Below are positions 24,151 through 34,933 of a DNA stretch of 64,000 bases, piece by piece. Made by a program: the position numbers and the translations under genes. This stretch comes from Escallonia rubra (lineage: Eukaryota > Streptophyta > Magnoliopsida > Escalloniales > Escalloniaceae). The notes beneath the pieces are model-generated. The model did no database searches and was not told the DNA's origin. It saw nothing but the letters and a program-made list of their open reading frames with translations. How positions within the stretch are numbered: the stretch's first letter is position 1; the number at the start of each line of letters is the position of its first letter. The stretch lies in assembly GCA_033065855.1 (NCBI GenBank), contig JAVXUO010003005.1, positions 1-64,000 on the forward strand, given 5' to 3'.

Positions 24151-25310
24151 ACAATCTAAAATCATCAATTAACAACCTAAAATTAAGGTGCACAACCGCC
24201 AAGTACATAAATAATTAGAGTCCAAATTGTGCTATTGAGGAGGGGGGGTGGGGGTTGCAAATATTCAGGAGGGAAGAATTAAGGTGCACAACCGCCAACT
24301 AAATCAACTCTTGTTGTTAGTTTAAAAAAGGCTCTGCCTAACTTAAAACACGCCAAGGATTGAAAACATTAGCTCATCCACATTCAAGACAAGTAGACAC
24401 AATCGTATTGCTGCAGTTTGAACCCCATTATTATAAGCTTAAATGGTTGATGCAATCTTTCTGCAAAATTCAGCCCTAGAACTGGCATCCTAAAATAGCT
24501 GTCACTAGCTGGTTTATATGTCATCCGTACATCTTAAGAGTGACTGCTACTGATAACCTAGCAAGTGGCAACTACATGAGATAGACTCGATCAGTGCTAC
24601 ACATACTACCACATAGTTTTCGCCATCATACCAAAAGTAATCAAGAATTTCATTCGATGCCTCTGCACTAGTTAACTGATCATGTTTACTTTACTCAGGC
24701 TGGCAGACTTGGGAGCTTTAATCTGCACCAGCATTAGCAGTGTCACAACCACAAGTTTGCCCAAGAAATTTTGAAAAAAAATAAATATACATCTACTTGC
24801 CCATGTCGTCTCCATGTCTCGACGGGTTCTATAGGACTAATTATGAGCGTTACTTGACTATCGTTCCAAGCCGTTTAACTTTTTCACTTGTTTTACACTT
24901 ATTCCACATTCAAGACAAGTAGACACAATCGTATTTGATCAAAACACCAAATCCAATTTGAACAAAATAACCTAGCTAGTTCGTAAATGAGATCACGAGA
25001 TTCAAACATCCAAAATCCAAATATGCGTATATAACTGTGATGAAGGAATGCACATACCAATGGTCATGTGCAACAGCTAGTTAGGGTTTTGACGGGCGGC
25101 GGCACCGGCGGTGGCGATGTTTGGCTCTTAGTGGCACAGAAACGCAGGTGGCGCGGATATTGACAATGGCCGTGTTTGAATAGCCGAGTAATTGGGGCTG
25201 AGGTGGCGCGGCGTCGGGGTTGGGTTGTCGTATATGTCCTCGCCAGAGCTTTTCACGCCGGTGAGATATAATTAAGACAGAGAGAAACGGGAGAAAGAAA
25301 GGCGATCTGA
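24151..25310. other. Unassigned, with a 33-bp direct repeat and a GC-rich patch
   Basis: The 33 bases starting TCCACATTCAAGACAAG occur identically at 24377-24409 and 24903-24935. Sequence at 25075-25260 is GC-rich (GGGCGGCGGCACCGGCGG) in an AT-rich setting and could be a captured gene 5' end within a CACTA element. No protein match is recognised. Confidence 0.4.
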
Positions 25311-25319
25311 GATAAAATA

Positions 25320-25668
25320 CAGGACTTTTAGCGACGGGACGACGCCGTCGATAAAAGTCCGTCGGTAAAAGTCTGCTTTCACCGACGGAATTTATAGCGA
25401 CGAAATAATTCCGTCGCTTAAATGTTTTTTAAAAATCATCGAAATTTATAAATTTTTATAATGTATTTAGCGACGGTTTTGTCCGTCGGTAAAAGTTCGT
25501 CTGTAAAAGTCCGTTGGTAAATACTTTTACCGACGGATACGTCCGTCATTAAAAAGTTTCACCGACGGTTTTTTAGTGACGACAGAATCCGTCTCTGAAA
25601 GGGGTTTTAGCGACGGAATAAATTCCGTCGCTAAAAATCCGTCGCTGAATCCTTCTTTTCTTTTAGTG
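25320..25668 (-). mobile_element. CACTA terminus with GCGACGGA subterminal repeats
   Basis: The sequence ends TTCTTTTCTTTTAGTG at 25668, the inverse of CACTAAAAGAAAAG, a CACTA-type end. Over the preceding 340 bases the motif TAGCGACGGA or its inverse TCCGTCGCTA recurs more than ten times, often as inverted pairs such as GCGACGGAATAAATTCCGTC. Dense subterminal repeats in both orientations are the binding sites of CACTA accessory proteins in known systems. The nearby decayed transposase (20853-21775) reads away from this end in the expected orientation, so both may be parts of one old element; that is an inference. Confidence 0.65.
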
Positions 25669-25810
25669 AGTCTTTTCCGTAACACTCATGGTAATATACA
25701 GTGTAGATAAAATTAAAACAAACGTTGATCCTGGGCAGTTGCGATGCCATTCCGGCAAAGCCGTACACATGCATGATGTACCAAAGTAATTACTAGTCCC
25801 ACTGGGAACT

Positions 25811-26182
25811 TGTAATACCCCAAAACCTTAAAATACTCTTCATAAATTAAATAAGTGTTATTAGCGACAAATTTAAACATTCTTAACGTTGATATAATTT
25901 TTTTTAGCGACGATAAACGTCGATGTGTAAATTAGCGACACATTTAAATTGTAGCATTGAAATATTATCTCTTAGTGACAATTTAAAAACTTCAGTAGCG
26001 GTGTAATTATTAGCGACGTTTCGTCAAACGGGATGACGCGACAACCCATTTATAATTTGCCAAACATAAAATTCATCGTAAATATTATATTATTGGGCTA
26101 TTCCGAAATAAGAAGGTTTGGTAGAAAGAATTAGCGACAAATAAGGAATAGGTTTTCTTTTTAGTCTAACTAGGGTTTCACT

Positions 26183-26262
<80 letters not shown>

Positions 26263-27440
26263 CTTGAAACGACGCAGCCGTCCAAGGCATTTTCGGCCGT
26301 CAACCAAATACTCTAGAGAGCGAATGAGAGAGAGAAGGAACGGTGACAAGATTCCGGCGAAGCTTTCCGGTAAGTTTTTCATCTTTTTTCTCTTGGTTAT
26401 TTAAGGATTTAAGGGATTAAGGGATGCTTACGGTAAAGGCAGAAAACTGGAAGTGTGTTCGTGAGTATTATGTGTATAGGTTTAGATATTGGATCACAGC
26501 ATATGGCAAAGTGTATGTGTGGTTGACGCATGTGTTTCTGGGAGTGTCTTAGGTAATGCATGAGAGGAAAAATGAAATGAGTCTAAAGTGTTAGTGTGAA
26601 TAGTGCAGTGTGTATATGTTTATAGATATGGTGAGTGAATGTAATGAGAAGAAAGAGTAAGAGAGAGTGACGGCAGTGTGCTTTAGTGCTGTGTGTGAGA
26701 GTGCTTCATGGGTGAGTGTATTGGGTGTAAGAACGTGGAGATGGGTATGGATTGGTGAGGCTGTGTGTTTGTATTCGTGGGTATGCATGTGTGGTAGTGT
26801 AAGTGAGGCGAAAGAGAGGCTGATTAGGTGTGTGCGTGTGTTTTGTGTGTGTATACAGATGGGTTTGGGCTCATAGATTTGTGCAAGTGTGATTGTGTTT
26901 GTGTGAGTGCCGTGAGGTGTGGGTGTGTGAGTGATGTGTGTGACTGTGTAATTGTGTGTGAGTGTAAGTGTGCTTGTGATGTGGATTTAATGGAAGATAT
27001 ATGAACCTGTGGTGGGTGTGAAGATGTCTTCACAGTGTGTGGGTGATTGTTTTTGAATTTTGTGTGTATGGGTGGGTGTGTATAGGAGTGTGTATATGTA
27101 TGTGTGAGTGGAGTGGAATGGTGAGTGCAGATGTGGTATGTGCTTGTGAAAAAGCTGTGCACGTGAAAGGGATGAAGCAGCACTGTTGCTGTGCTGTTTT
27201 GGTGTGTATGTGTGTTGTGAAAGTGGTGAGTGTGTTATTAATGTGTGTATATATGTGAGCAATGTGTGTGAAAAATTAGTGTGTGTGAGGAAGTGGTGTG
27301 GGCAGCTGCGGATGTGAGTTGTGTTATGGGCAGAGAAGAAATGGTTGGCCAGCGAATGCATTAGGTAAGAGAGCGCCGAAGGGAAAAAGAAGGGAAGCGC
27401 AGATCAGATATTTAGTTAGCGTTAGACATGACGAGAGCAT
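25811..27440 (+). mobile_element. Partial LTR of the long GT-rich family (fossil)
   Basis: It starts TGTAATACCCCAAAACC at 25811, followed by TTAGCGACAA-type repeats, a GA-rich leader ending TTCCGGCGAAGCTTTCCGG with GTAAG, and a GT-rich tract from about 26440 to 27300. The same order appears in the minus-strand LTR at 17592-20852. It is incomplete and broken: the right boundary near 27440 is where GT-rich sequence gives way to unrelated sequence. No primer-binding site follows. The 85 bases just before it (25725-25810) resemble 42580-42665, part of another LTR of similar type. Confidence 0.55.
26184..26262. repeat. Compound microsatellite (CA)n(TA)n(TG)n
   Basis: About 18 CA units, 7 TA units and 14 TG units run in direct succession, which makes the whole 79-base block self-complementary. 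It lies in the LTR leader region. A similar (TG)n(TA)n block occurs at 58442-58487 in another LTR of this family. Confidence 0.95.
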
Positions 27441-28402
27441 TGAATACTATACGATGATTGTTAGCATACGAAATTTAACAGTGGTGCATATGCTCCAAGA
27501 GCCAAATGTGGAGAAGCAAGGGGCTACCTCTGAACTCAATGCAGGGATCCTGATGCACAACACTAACAACATTAATTGTCTTGGAAACAACCACATGAGT
27601 CAAGGTATTTTTTCCAGAGACACCTTCGACACCAGAGTCTGGCAACCGCACGTCGGCTTTCCCATTGCCCGTAATGGTAAGAGGTTTAGCAGTAAGGCAT
27701 AAGGCCAAGCTGGGACTCTATCGTGGGCATACTTTTTTGTCACGCTCATTCGATTTATTAGAAAATAGTCCAGGACCGAAGTAAGAAATATTTGATTACC
27801 TACGATGAAGGACTTTGAACGCTCCACGACGATCTCAAGAAGACACAAAAGTGGTACATGACATCTATCTTGAATTATGGGCACAACAATAGGCAGTTCG
27901 GAAGGAAGATCCATCAGAGCTGAAAATTCCTCATACATTGGACAGTGTACATTAAGGTTGAATCAAAAGACATGGTCCTGGAAATCCCAAAATTTGAAAT
28001 CCTCTTTTAAGATGTCTTTGCAAATGGATACATGGTGAAGTGTTTAACTCATGATAGTGTTTAACCGGAAGTGGCCGTCAAGATGAATAAGTTGTACCTT
28101 GTTAAAGGAGTAGGCAAAAGAGCATAATTAACCTCGAAAGCAGTCAGATTATCTCCATCCTCTGCCATTGGAATTCCCCAATGAAAATCGCACTCTAAAA
28201 GTCGAATATTTATAAAGGATGCAGTCCTAGTACCAAGAGAAAAGAACCCTAAACTGTGTAGGGTTTTAAAGCCAGATTTTAGTTGAATAAACCAGTCAGT
28301 TTTTTATCGTACCAACCGGTAGTGTCCAAGACAAACTGTTCGGTGAACCAGTTCAACAAAATTGTCCTATGGTCAACCGATCGGTTTACGCCTAAAGGGA
28401 AG
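27441..28402 (-). pseudogene. Unrecognised coding-like remnant, left part of an interrupted locus
   Basis: The minus strand shows a TATA-like TTTATAAATATTC (about 28204-28216) some 40-50 bases before an ATG at about 28162 that opens MAEDGDNLTAFEVNYALLPT. Farther on, a frame reading MYEEFSALMDLPSELPIVVP starts at 27938 and includes VERSKSFIVGNQIFLTSVLDY. I cannot assign a family with confidence; it vaguely resembles domains carried by plant retroelements or mobile-domain proteins. The three-LTR array is inserted between this part and 41039-41900. Frames are discontinuous, so it is treated as a remnant. Confidence 0.35.
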
Positions 28403-28407
28403 AGTTG

Positions 28408-28850
28408 TGTTGCAGCTAAAAACTGGATCGGGAACCACACCAGAAATCAGGCCTGCAAAAGAGAACATGGAGTGACCGCCGGGTAGGGTTCTGGCGGGGG
28501 AACGCTCCGATGCTTAAGTCAGAGATGGCTAACAATGTAGAACTCTGAGAAGCAATAAAGACACAATGTGTATATGTGTGAGCTTCCCTTTACCTGAGGG
28601 GCTTGACCCTTTTATATAGTGGTAGAAAGATGAGTCCTAGTAGGACTGGGTTTTGACCAACTCTAATCAGAATCTAATTAGGATCCTAGAGGATCTCATG
28701 TGAATCTGAGCTGATAGAGTCAGAGTTTCTTTAGGATTCTGCCCGGTGACTGATACGGTAAGTGCCATATCAGTAATGCGCCAGTATGGGTTACGTGTCA
28801 CAACTGCCACGTGTCGTCCGTAGATTGGAGGGATATTTTTAGCTATATCA
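28408..28850 (-). repeat. LTR 1 of the three-LTR Ty3-type array
   Basis: This is a 443-base LTR. On the minus strand it starts TGATATAGCTAAAAATATCC and ends TTTTTAGCTGCAACA. On its right a purine-rich AGCAGGGGGCATA tract (minus strand) serves as the polypurine tract, so this is the 3' LTR. It differs from LTR 3 at about a dozen positions by eye. Confidence 0.92.
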
Positions 28851-28959
28851 TATGCCCCCTGCTTTTACCAGCGTTAATGAAGCGGGTGGAAGCACACTTT
28901 TTTCACTGGTGATAGCGAAATATGCCAAAAACAGAATTGAATCTATTTGTCTGACATTT

Positions 28960-29660
28960 CAAATATTCAAAGAGTGCTCTGCTCGGACAAGGTTCTGTTC
29001 GGACACGGTTCTGCTCGGGCAGAGTTCTGTTCGGATTTTTTAACTCGGACCATGTTCTGCTCGGATTATTCTGCTCAGACTATGGGCCTGTTCGGATTTT
29101 TCTGCTCGGACCATGTTGTGCTCGGCTATGGGCCTGTTCGGATTTTTCTGGTTGGACCATGTTCTGCTCGGATTATTCTGTTTGGACCATGTTTTGCTCG
29201 GACTATGGGCCTATTCGGATTTTTCTGCTCGGACCATGTTCTGCTCGGCTATGAGCCTGTTCGAATTTTTCTGCTCGGACCATGTTCTGCTCGGACTATG
29301 GGCCTGTTCGGATTTTTCCGCTCGGACCATGTTCTGCTCGGACGTTGGGCTCGGACCACGATCTGCTCAGATTTTTTCTGGTCAGACCATGGCATGCTCG
29401 GACTATGGCCCGAGCTAAGAAGCCCCAACATTCTGCTCGGTTGTTGGGCTCGGACCACGATCTGCTCGGACGTTGGGCTCGAACCACGATCTGCTCGGAC
29501 GTTGGGCTCGGACCACGATCTGCTCGGATTTTTTCTGGTCTAACCATGGCCTGCTCGGACTATGGTTCGAGCTGAGAAGCCCCAATATTCTGCTCGGTCG
29601 TTGGGCTCGGACCACGATCTGCTCGGACATGCTGTGCGGGCTTGCTGCGCGGACGCGGGC
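28960..29660. repeat. Short-period repeats of CTCGGACCATGTTCTG type, copy A
   Basis: More than twenty variants of TGCTCGGAC, CATGTTCTGCTCGGA and GGGCTCGGACCACGATCTG follow one another every 20 to 50 bases. The same array is present in region B at 32850-33520. It lies in the non-coding 3' part of the retroelement just inside the LTR. Arg/Ser-rich and Cys/Asp-rich open frames in it are artefacts of the repeat. Confidence 0.85.
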
Positions 29661-29900
29661 CTGACGGTGGAGAGGCCCAATCTAATGAACTCTTTGTTTA
29701 AAAAGTAAAGAACTCTTTATTGCTCATGTGTCCGAGCAGATTCGAACCCTTGACCTCGCGCGCGGAAAGGGAACGTAACGCCACTGGGCTGCTCGGTCAC
29801 GTTTGTTAAATCCGAGTAGAAAATACACCTATACTATCACTTGAGAACTTGAAAGGTCCTTAACTTTTTGCTCGGATATCCGTTTGAGGTGAAATTTTTT

Positions 29901-31597
29901 GGGTAAATCACACAAAACTCTCCTGAGGTTTTACATAATTATACTCCACTACCGCTATCTTTAAAAATTATACTCCGCTCAAAAAGTAACATTTTTTCTT
30001 ACGGTGTTAACGATACAATGCAAAAAGACATAAATGCCCCTCAACAACATTTTCTTGGAATTTGGCTGAAATTTACAAAAACTGAGAAATCTGGCTCTTC
30101 ACTATTGCCTACTGACATCAAGTCAAAAAAAACAAAATGCTGCAGTCTCTCGACAACAAATGGTGATTCAATGAAGCATCTCAAAATGTGATCCCATTTT
30201 GGATAATACCCCAGAATGGTTCAGGGCCCTTTTCTCAGTGTGCTTTCTTTGTTCTCTTTCTGTTTTCATGACCCTCCACCTCCCGGCGGCGACGACCCTC
30301 CAGCTTCAGGCGACGACGACCCTTCATTTTCCAGCGACGACGACCCTCCAGTTTTCGGCTACGACGACCCTCCATTTTCCAGCGACGACATAGCCAAGAT
30401 GGCCTCATCTCCCTTCTCTCGTCTCCCGTCTCCCTACGGCTCATATCACCACCATCATGCCAGTCACCATCGTACCTCAGGACCACCACCATCACCACCA
30501 ATCTGATGCCCACCATCAACACCCTAGATCTAAACGCCTTCACATAATATAAACCCACCCTCGTTCACCCTTACCCATAACCACCGATCTACACGCCGGA
30601 GCTTGCCCTTTAAGGTTTACCTTGTGCAGAAGAAAATCTGTTGCTAACATCAAATACCAAAAAATATAAAAAGATAAGGATCTATAACAAAGAACTCCAT
30701 TCAAAATTGTTTTTCCTAATCCTCAATGTATATTTTTTATCCCATTTTATCAGGGTTCCTTCTCAATGTTTTTTTTTTTTTGGACAAAATTTGGAAGAGG
30801 AGCTATCTTACTTAATCAACCCAAACATTTTCCCATCCATCAGAATTAGAAGACTCGGAAGTAAGGCCTTTTGCTGGTCTACTGCCCACATGATTTGTAC
30901 CCGATGACTTCAATGCCTTCTCCTCATCCCAGTCATCATCCCAACCTTGATCCCAACCTTCTGGTGTTTCCCCATTTCCATTTACAGATGAAAGGAACGC
31001 TGGCTTGCCCATCACAAGTTCCTGGTATGGAACTTCGTCAAGATGTCGTCCCCTTTTTCCAAACATAAAGCACGCCCACATCCCTCCCATGATCAGAGCT
31101 GCCACAAACAGTACATAAGACCTTGTAGGCAGCGGCAAGCTCCTGGAAGGCGGCGGGGGAGACGCCGAACTGAGCGAGCTTGTTCGGGCGGCGCTGGAAG
31201 GCAAGTCGGCGGTAGGCGGAGTGGATCTCGTCGGCGGTGCAGTCGCCGCCAAGCCCCAACACCTTGTATTGGCACCGCTTTCCCAGCAATGCCATGTTAT
31301 ACGGCATTTAGGGTTTGTTTAGGAATGGACCCTTTGTAGAGTACTTATTTTGTTTTTGGGAGAATAGTATATGTATTTTATTTTATAAAATGTTATAAAG
31401 GGGGGGTATTTTGGGTATGAAAATTACATAAAGGAATGTGTCAGGGAATCTTGAAACGGAGTTGGACGGGCCGTTAAAAGTGTGTAGTTGTGTGTAATGC
31501 GGGTACAAACCTCAGGGGGGCGGAGTGTAATTTTTAAAGATAGCGGTAGTGGAGTGTAGTTACGTAAAACCTCAGGAAGTTTTAGTGTAATTTACCC
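29901..31597. mobile_element. Gene-capturing MULE (Pack-MULE-like), copy A
   Basis: The termini are long and inverted. Left is GGGTAAATCACACAAAAC with CTCCTGAGGTTTTAC; right, inverted, is GGGTAAATTACACTAAAAC with TTCCTGAGGTTTTAC. Similarity extends about 90 bases through ACTACCGCTATCTTTAAAAA. Adjoining bases are AAATTTTTT and TTTTTTTTT, a weak 9-bp duplication in a T run. Inside are minus-strand fragments resembling a DnaJ exon and a membrane-protein tail, with no transposase. Mutator-like elements carrying host exons are known as Pack-MULEs. The same element sits at 34934-36627, so it entered the retroelement before the array formed. Confidence 0.75.
30812..31307 (-). pseudogene. Captured chimera: DnaJ-domain exon + membrane-protein C-terminus, copy A
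   Basis: The first part (31307 to about 31115) reads [19 protein letters not shown], then [20 protein letters not shown] and FQELAAAYKVL. This matches the first three helices of a J domain like plant JJJ1-type proteins, except that the diagnostic HPD tripeptide reads RPN. The second part, in another frame (about 31113 to 30812), reads [20 protein letters not shown], a transmembrane segment, then EGWDQGWDDDWDEEKA and a final DGWENVWVD. That is the acidic Trp-rich tail of a plant single-pass membrane protein I cannot name. The frame change at the junction and the loss of HPD argue that no working chaperone is made. It lies inside the MULE. Confidence 0.72.
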
Positions 31598-32288
31598 TTT
31601 TTTTTTATTTCGGATAGTTTTCCGAGATCTATCCATAGAAAACCTCATTTCCTCCAAAAGACTTCAGTTGGAAGCTCTACTTATAAAAAATTCCTTTGAC
31701 CTCCACTCGAGAACTTTCTTTAGTCAAACTCCGTAGAGTTTTACCCACAGGCTCTTTAGAGCACAAAGGAAATGGAGTTAGGATGTCTGCACGGGCGACA
31801 AGTTCGGCGATCATTCTGCTCGGACATGGCTTGATCTGGAGGTGAGACGAAGACGAAGGTCGTTAGGGTCAAGATGAGAATGGTGAGTGGACTGCGGGGC
31901 CACCGCCGTGTCGAGCTTTTGTTGAAGAGTGTTTACAACATTCTTCAGTTCATGGATTTCCTTCGTAAGGTTATCATGTGGTGTTTTGAATAGCTGACGG
32001 TTTACGCGATGGCGGAGTTCACCGTTTTTCAGAGTAGACGTTGGAGAACGGTTTCTCCGAGGTCTAGTTTCTGATTCGGGAGTAGCAGATGTTACGTTGA
32101 CGTAAACATCTTCAGAAGAACTGGCGCGATGGCGGCGTAAAGGGGTCGAGTGTTGGTCATGAGAACGACCTGGTCGACGAGAGCTGCTAGTTCGCGCATG
32201 ATGGTTCTGGGAATGATTCTGTGAAGAGTCATCAGAAGAAGAGTGGTTGGCCATGTTCCCTGTAGTGGTCCCACAGATGGCGCCAATC

Positions 32289-32731
32289 TGTTGCAGCTAA
32301 AAACTGGATCGGGAACCACACCAGAAATCAGGCCTGCAAAAGAGAACACGGAGTGACCGCCAGGTGGGGTTCTGGCGGGGGAACGCTCCGATGCTTAAGT
32401 CAGAGATGGCTAACAATGTAGAACTCTGAAAAGCAATAAAGACACAATGTGTACATGTGTGAGCTTCCCTTTACCTGAGGGGCTTGACCCCTTTATATAG
32501 TGGTAGAAAGATGAGTCCTAGTAGGACTGGGTTTTCACCAACTCTAATCAGAATCTAATTAAGATCCTAGAGGATCTCATGTGAATCTGAGCTGATAGAG
32601 TCAGAGTCTCTTTAGGATTCTGCCCGGTGACTGATACGGTAAGTGCCATATCAGTAATGAGCCAGTATGGGTTACGTGTCACAACTGCCACGTGTCGTCC
32701 GTAGATTGGAGGGATATTTTTAGCTATATCA
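32289..32731 (-). repeat. LTR 2 (shared middle LTR)
   Basis: This 443-base LTR has the same ends as LTR 1. On its left, in minus orientation, follows a primer-binding region reading GATTGGCGCCATCTGTGGGA and the start of a gag-like frame (MANHSSSDDSSQNHSQNHH). On its right is the polypurine tract of the next internal region. It therefore serves as the 5' LTR of region A and the 3' LTR of region B. Confidence 0.92.
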
Positions 32732-32849
32732 TATGCCCCCTGCTTTTACCAGCGTTAATAAAGCGGGTGGAAGCACACTTTTTTCACTGGTGATAGCGAA
32801 ATATGCCAAAAATAGAATTGAATCTATTTGTCTGACATTTCAAATATTC

Positions 32850-33520
32850 AAAGAGTGCTCTGCTCGGACAAGGTTCTGTTCGGACACGGTTCTGCTCGGG
32901 CAGAGTTCTGTTCGGATTTTTCTACTCGGACCATGTTCTGCTCGGATTATTCTGCTCGGACTATGGGCCTGTTCGGATTTTTCTGCTCGGACCATGTTGT
33001 GCTCGGCTATGGGCCTGTTCGGATTTTTCTGGTTGGACCATGTTCTGCTCGGATTATTCTGTTTGGACCATGTTTTGCTCGAACTATGGGCCTATTCGGA
33101 TTTTTCTGCTCGGACCATGTTCTGCTCGGCTATGAGCCTGTTCGAATTTTTCTGCTCGGACCATGTTCTGCTCGGACTATGGGCCTGTTCGGATTTTTCC
33201 GCTCGGATCATGTTCTGCACGGACGTTGGGCTCGGACCACGATCTGCTCGGATTTTTTCTGGTCTGACCATGGCATGCTCGGACTATGGCCCGAGCTGAG
33301 AAGCCCCAACATTCTGCTCGGTCGTTGGGCTCGGACCACGATCTGCTCGGACGTTGGGCTCGGACCACGATCTGCTCGGATTTTTTCTTGTCTAACCATG
33401 GCCTGCTCGGACTATGGCTCGAGCTGAGAAGCCCCAATATTCTGCTCGGTCGTTGGGCTCGGACCACGATCTGCTCGGACATGCTGTGCGGGCTTGCTGC
33501 GCGGACGCGGGCCTGATGGT
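32850..33520. repeat. Short-period CTCGGACC repeats, copy B
   Basis: This is the counterpart of the array at 28960-29660, with near-identical order and minor copy differences. It lies just inside LTR 2 in region B. Confidence 0.85.
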
Positions 33521-33839
33521 GGAGAGGCCCAATCTAATGAACTCTTTGTTTAAAAAGTAAAGAACTCTTTAGGGCAAATTACACTTATATCCCTGAGGTT
33601 AGGGTATAATTACAGTCAAGGACAACGAGTTTCAAAATGTAACATTCCGTGACCAAACACTTTTAAAATGTATCAGCCGTGTCCATCCGTTAGGGTTCCA
33701 TCCAAAAATTGTACTTTTTGTATGATGTCATCAATATGTATTTTTAAAATGACGATACTACCCCTTGTACTGTATATATTTAAAAATATTTGTTTATTAT
33801 TATATATGATTTATTTATCAGTTTTAGTTTTAGGATATT

Positions 33840-33990
33840 CTTGAAACCCTAATTTGCAAATTAGGATATTCTTGAAACCCTAATTTGCAAATTAGGATTT
33901 TCTTGAAACCCTAATTTGCAAATTAGGATTTTCTTGAAACGCTAAGTTACAAATTAGGATTTTTTTGAAACCCTAATTTGCAAATTAGGG
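33840..33990. repeat. Five 31-bp repeats with a perfect palindrome and telo-box
   Basis: Each unit reads about GGATTTTCTTGAAACC then CTAATTTGCAAATTA. The centre CCTAATTTGCAAATTAGG is a perfect 18-base palindrome, and GAAACCCTAA contains the plant telo-box AAACCCTAA. It lies inside the non-autonomous MULE. Confidence 0.92.
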
Positions 33991-34320
33991 TTTTATGTTC
34001 TATGTTCTCTCTCCCTACCACCCCGTCGCCGCCACCCACCCCCGTCCACCCCCATCGCCTCCCCCACCCTCCCTTTAACCTGTGGCTGCCCCCATCTTTC
34101 CCCTACTTCGTCGCCGCCTATCCCCTTACCCTACTGCCGCCCCGCCCCCTCTCTTCACCCTCAACCCTGCTACTGTCCCCTCACTTCACCCACCTTGCCA
34201 TCGCCTCCTCTCTTCCCTCTACCATATCGCCGCCCTTTGAGAAGCGGCTCCGGGCGGTGTCGTTCGACGACGTGGAGGACGAGTTCGCGATTTATAATTG
34301 ATGGACGTGAAGTTCATCGG
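33978..34320 (+). pseudogene. Possible captured exon in the MULE, Pro-rich then FEKRLRAVSFDDVEDEF
   Basis: A plus-strand frame runs through a Pro/Leu/Ser-rich stretch into PPFEKRLRAVSFDDVEDEF and AIYN before a stop near 34301. The last 25 residues look more protein-like than the simple-sequence part. I do not recognise the family. Given that MULEs capture exons, a transduplicated fragment is plausible; composition alone could also explain it. Confidence 0.3.
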
Positions 34321-34933
34321 CGAGTGGCTGTCGAAGGTCTCTTAGCGGCTGAGATCGATTCCACTTCTTCCCACCCACTGCTGCCCACCCCTTCCCCCTC
34401 ACCTAGCCACCGCCATGGTGGGTTCGTACAATCGATTGGACAGATGGGGTGCGGCGCCGGGGAAGGGGAGGAGAATGGGTGGGTGGGTGACGGGGAAGGG
34501 GGATGCAGATGAGGGGGGCGGGGGTGGGGGGTAAAGTAAAGATGAAATAAAGTTTTTTTTTTAATGAAGTAATGGCATTAAAAAAAAATAAGGTTCTAAC
34601 TCAGGGGCAATACTGTCTTTTCATTAAAACCGTTAAGATTTTTAGGGTTCCGTTTGTCGATGGACATAAGTGTTACATTTTGAAACTTTGTGTCCTTGAG
34701 TGTAATTACCCCCAAACCTCAGGGACATAGGTGTAATTAGCCCAACTCTTTATTGCTCATGTGTCCGAGCAGATTCGAACCCTTGACCTCGCGCGCGGAA
34801 AGAGAACGAAACGACACTGGGCTGCTCGGTCACGTTTGTTAAATCCGAGCAGAAAATACACTTGTACTATCACTTGAGAACTTGAAAGGTCCTTAACTTT
34901 TTGCTCGGATATCCGTTTGAGGTGAATTTTTTT

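Larger units (their letters stand above)
33572..34743. mobile_element. Non-autonomous MULE with perfect 9-bp target duplication
   Basis: The 9-bp duplication AACTCTTTA lies at 33563-33571 and 34744-34752. The uninterrupted site is still seen in region A (near 29710). Termini are inverted: GGGCAAATTACACTTATATC on the left and GGGCTAATTACACCTATGTC from the right, with similarity continuing for about 70 bases through GTTTCAAAATGTAACA. It carries five 31-base repeats (33840-33990) and a C-rich then G-rich stretch (34000-34520) that may be captured gene sequence. It occurs only in region B, so it inserted after A and B diverged or was lost from A. No transposase is encoded. Confidence 0.93.

Noticed and set aside
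28947-29660. Repeated SARTMGLFGFFCSDHVLLG-type frames as a possible surface protein
   Set aside because: The frame is created by a short CTCGGACC repeat in a retroelement non-coding region, and the other strand is also open.
34757-34830. tRNA-like stretch (TCCGAGCAGATTCGAACCC with CTGCTCGG) near 29730 and 34765
   Set aside because: GTTCGAA-like T-loop and a GCGCGGAAAG segment are suggestive, but a full cloverleaf with acceptor stem could not be drawn, and both copies lie in the retroelement repeat region.
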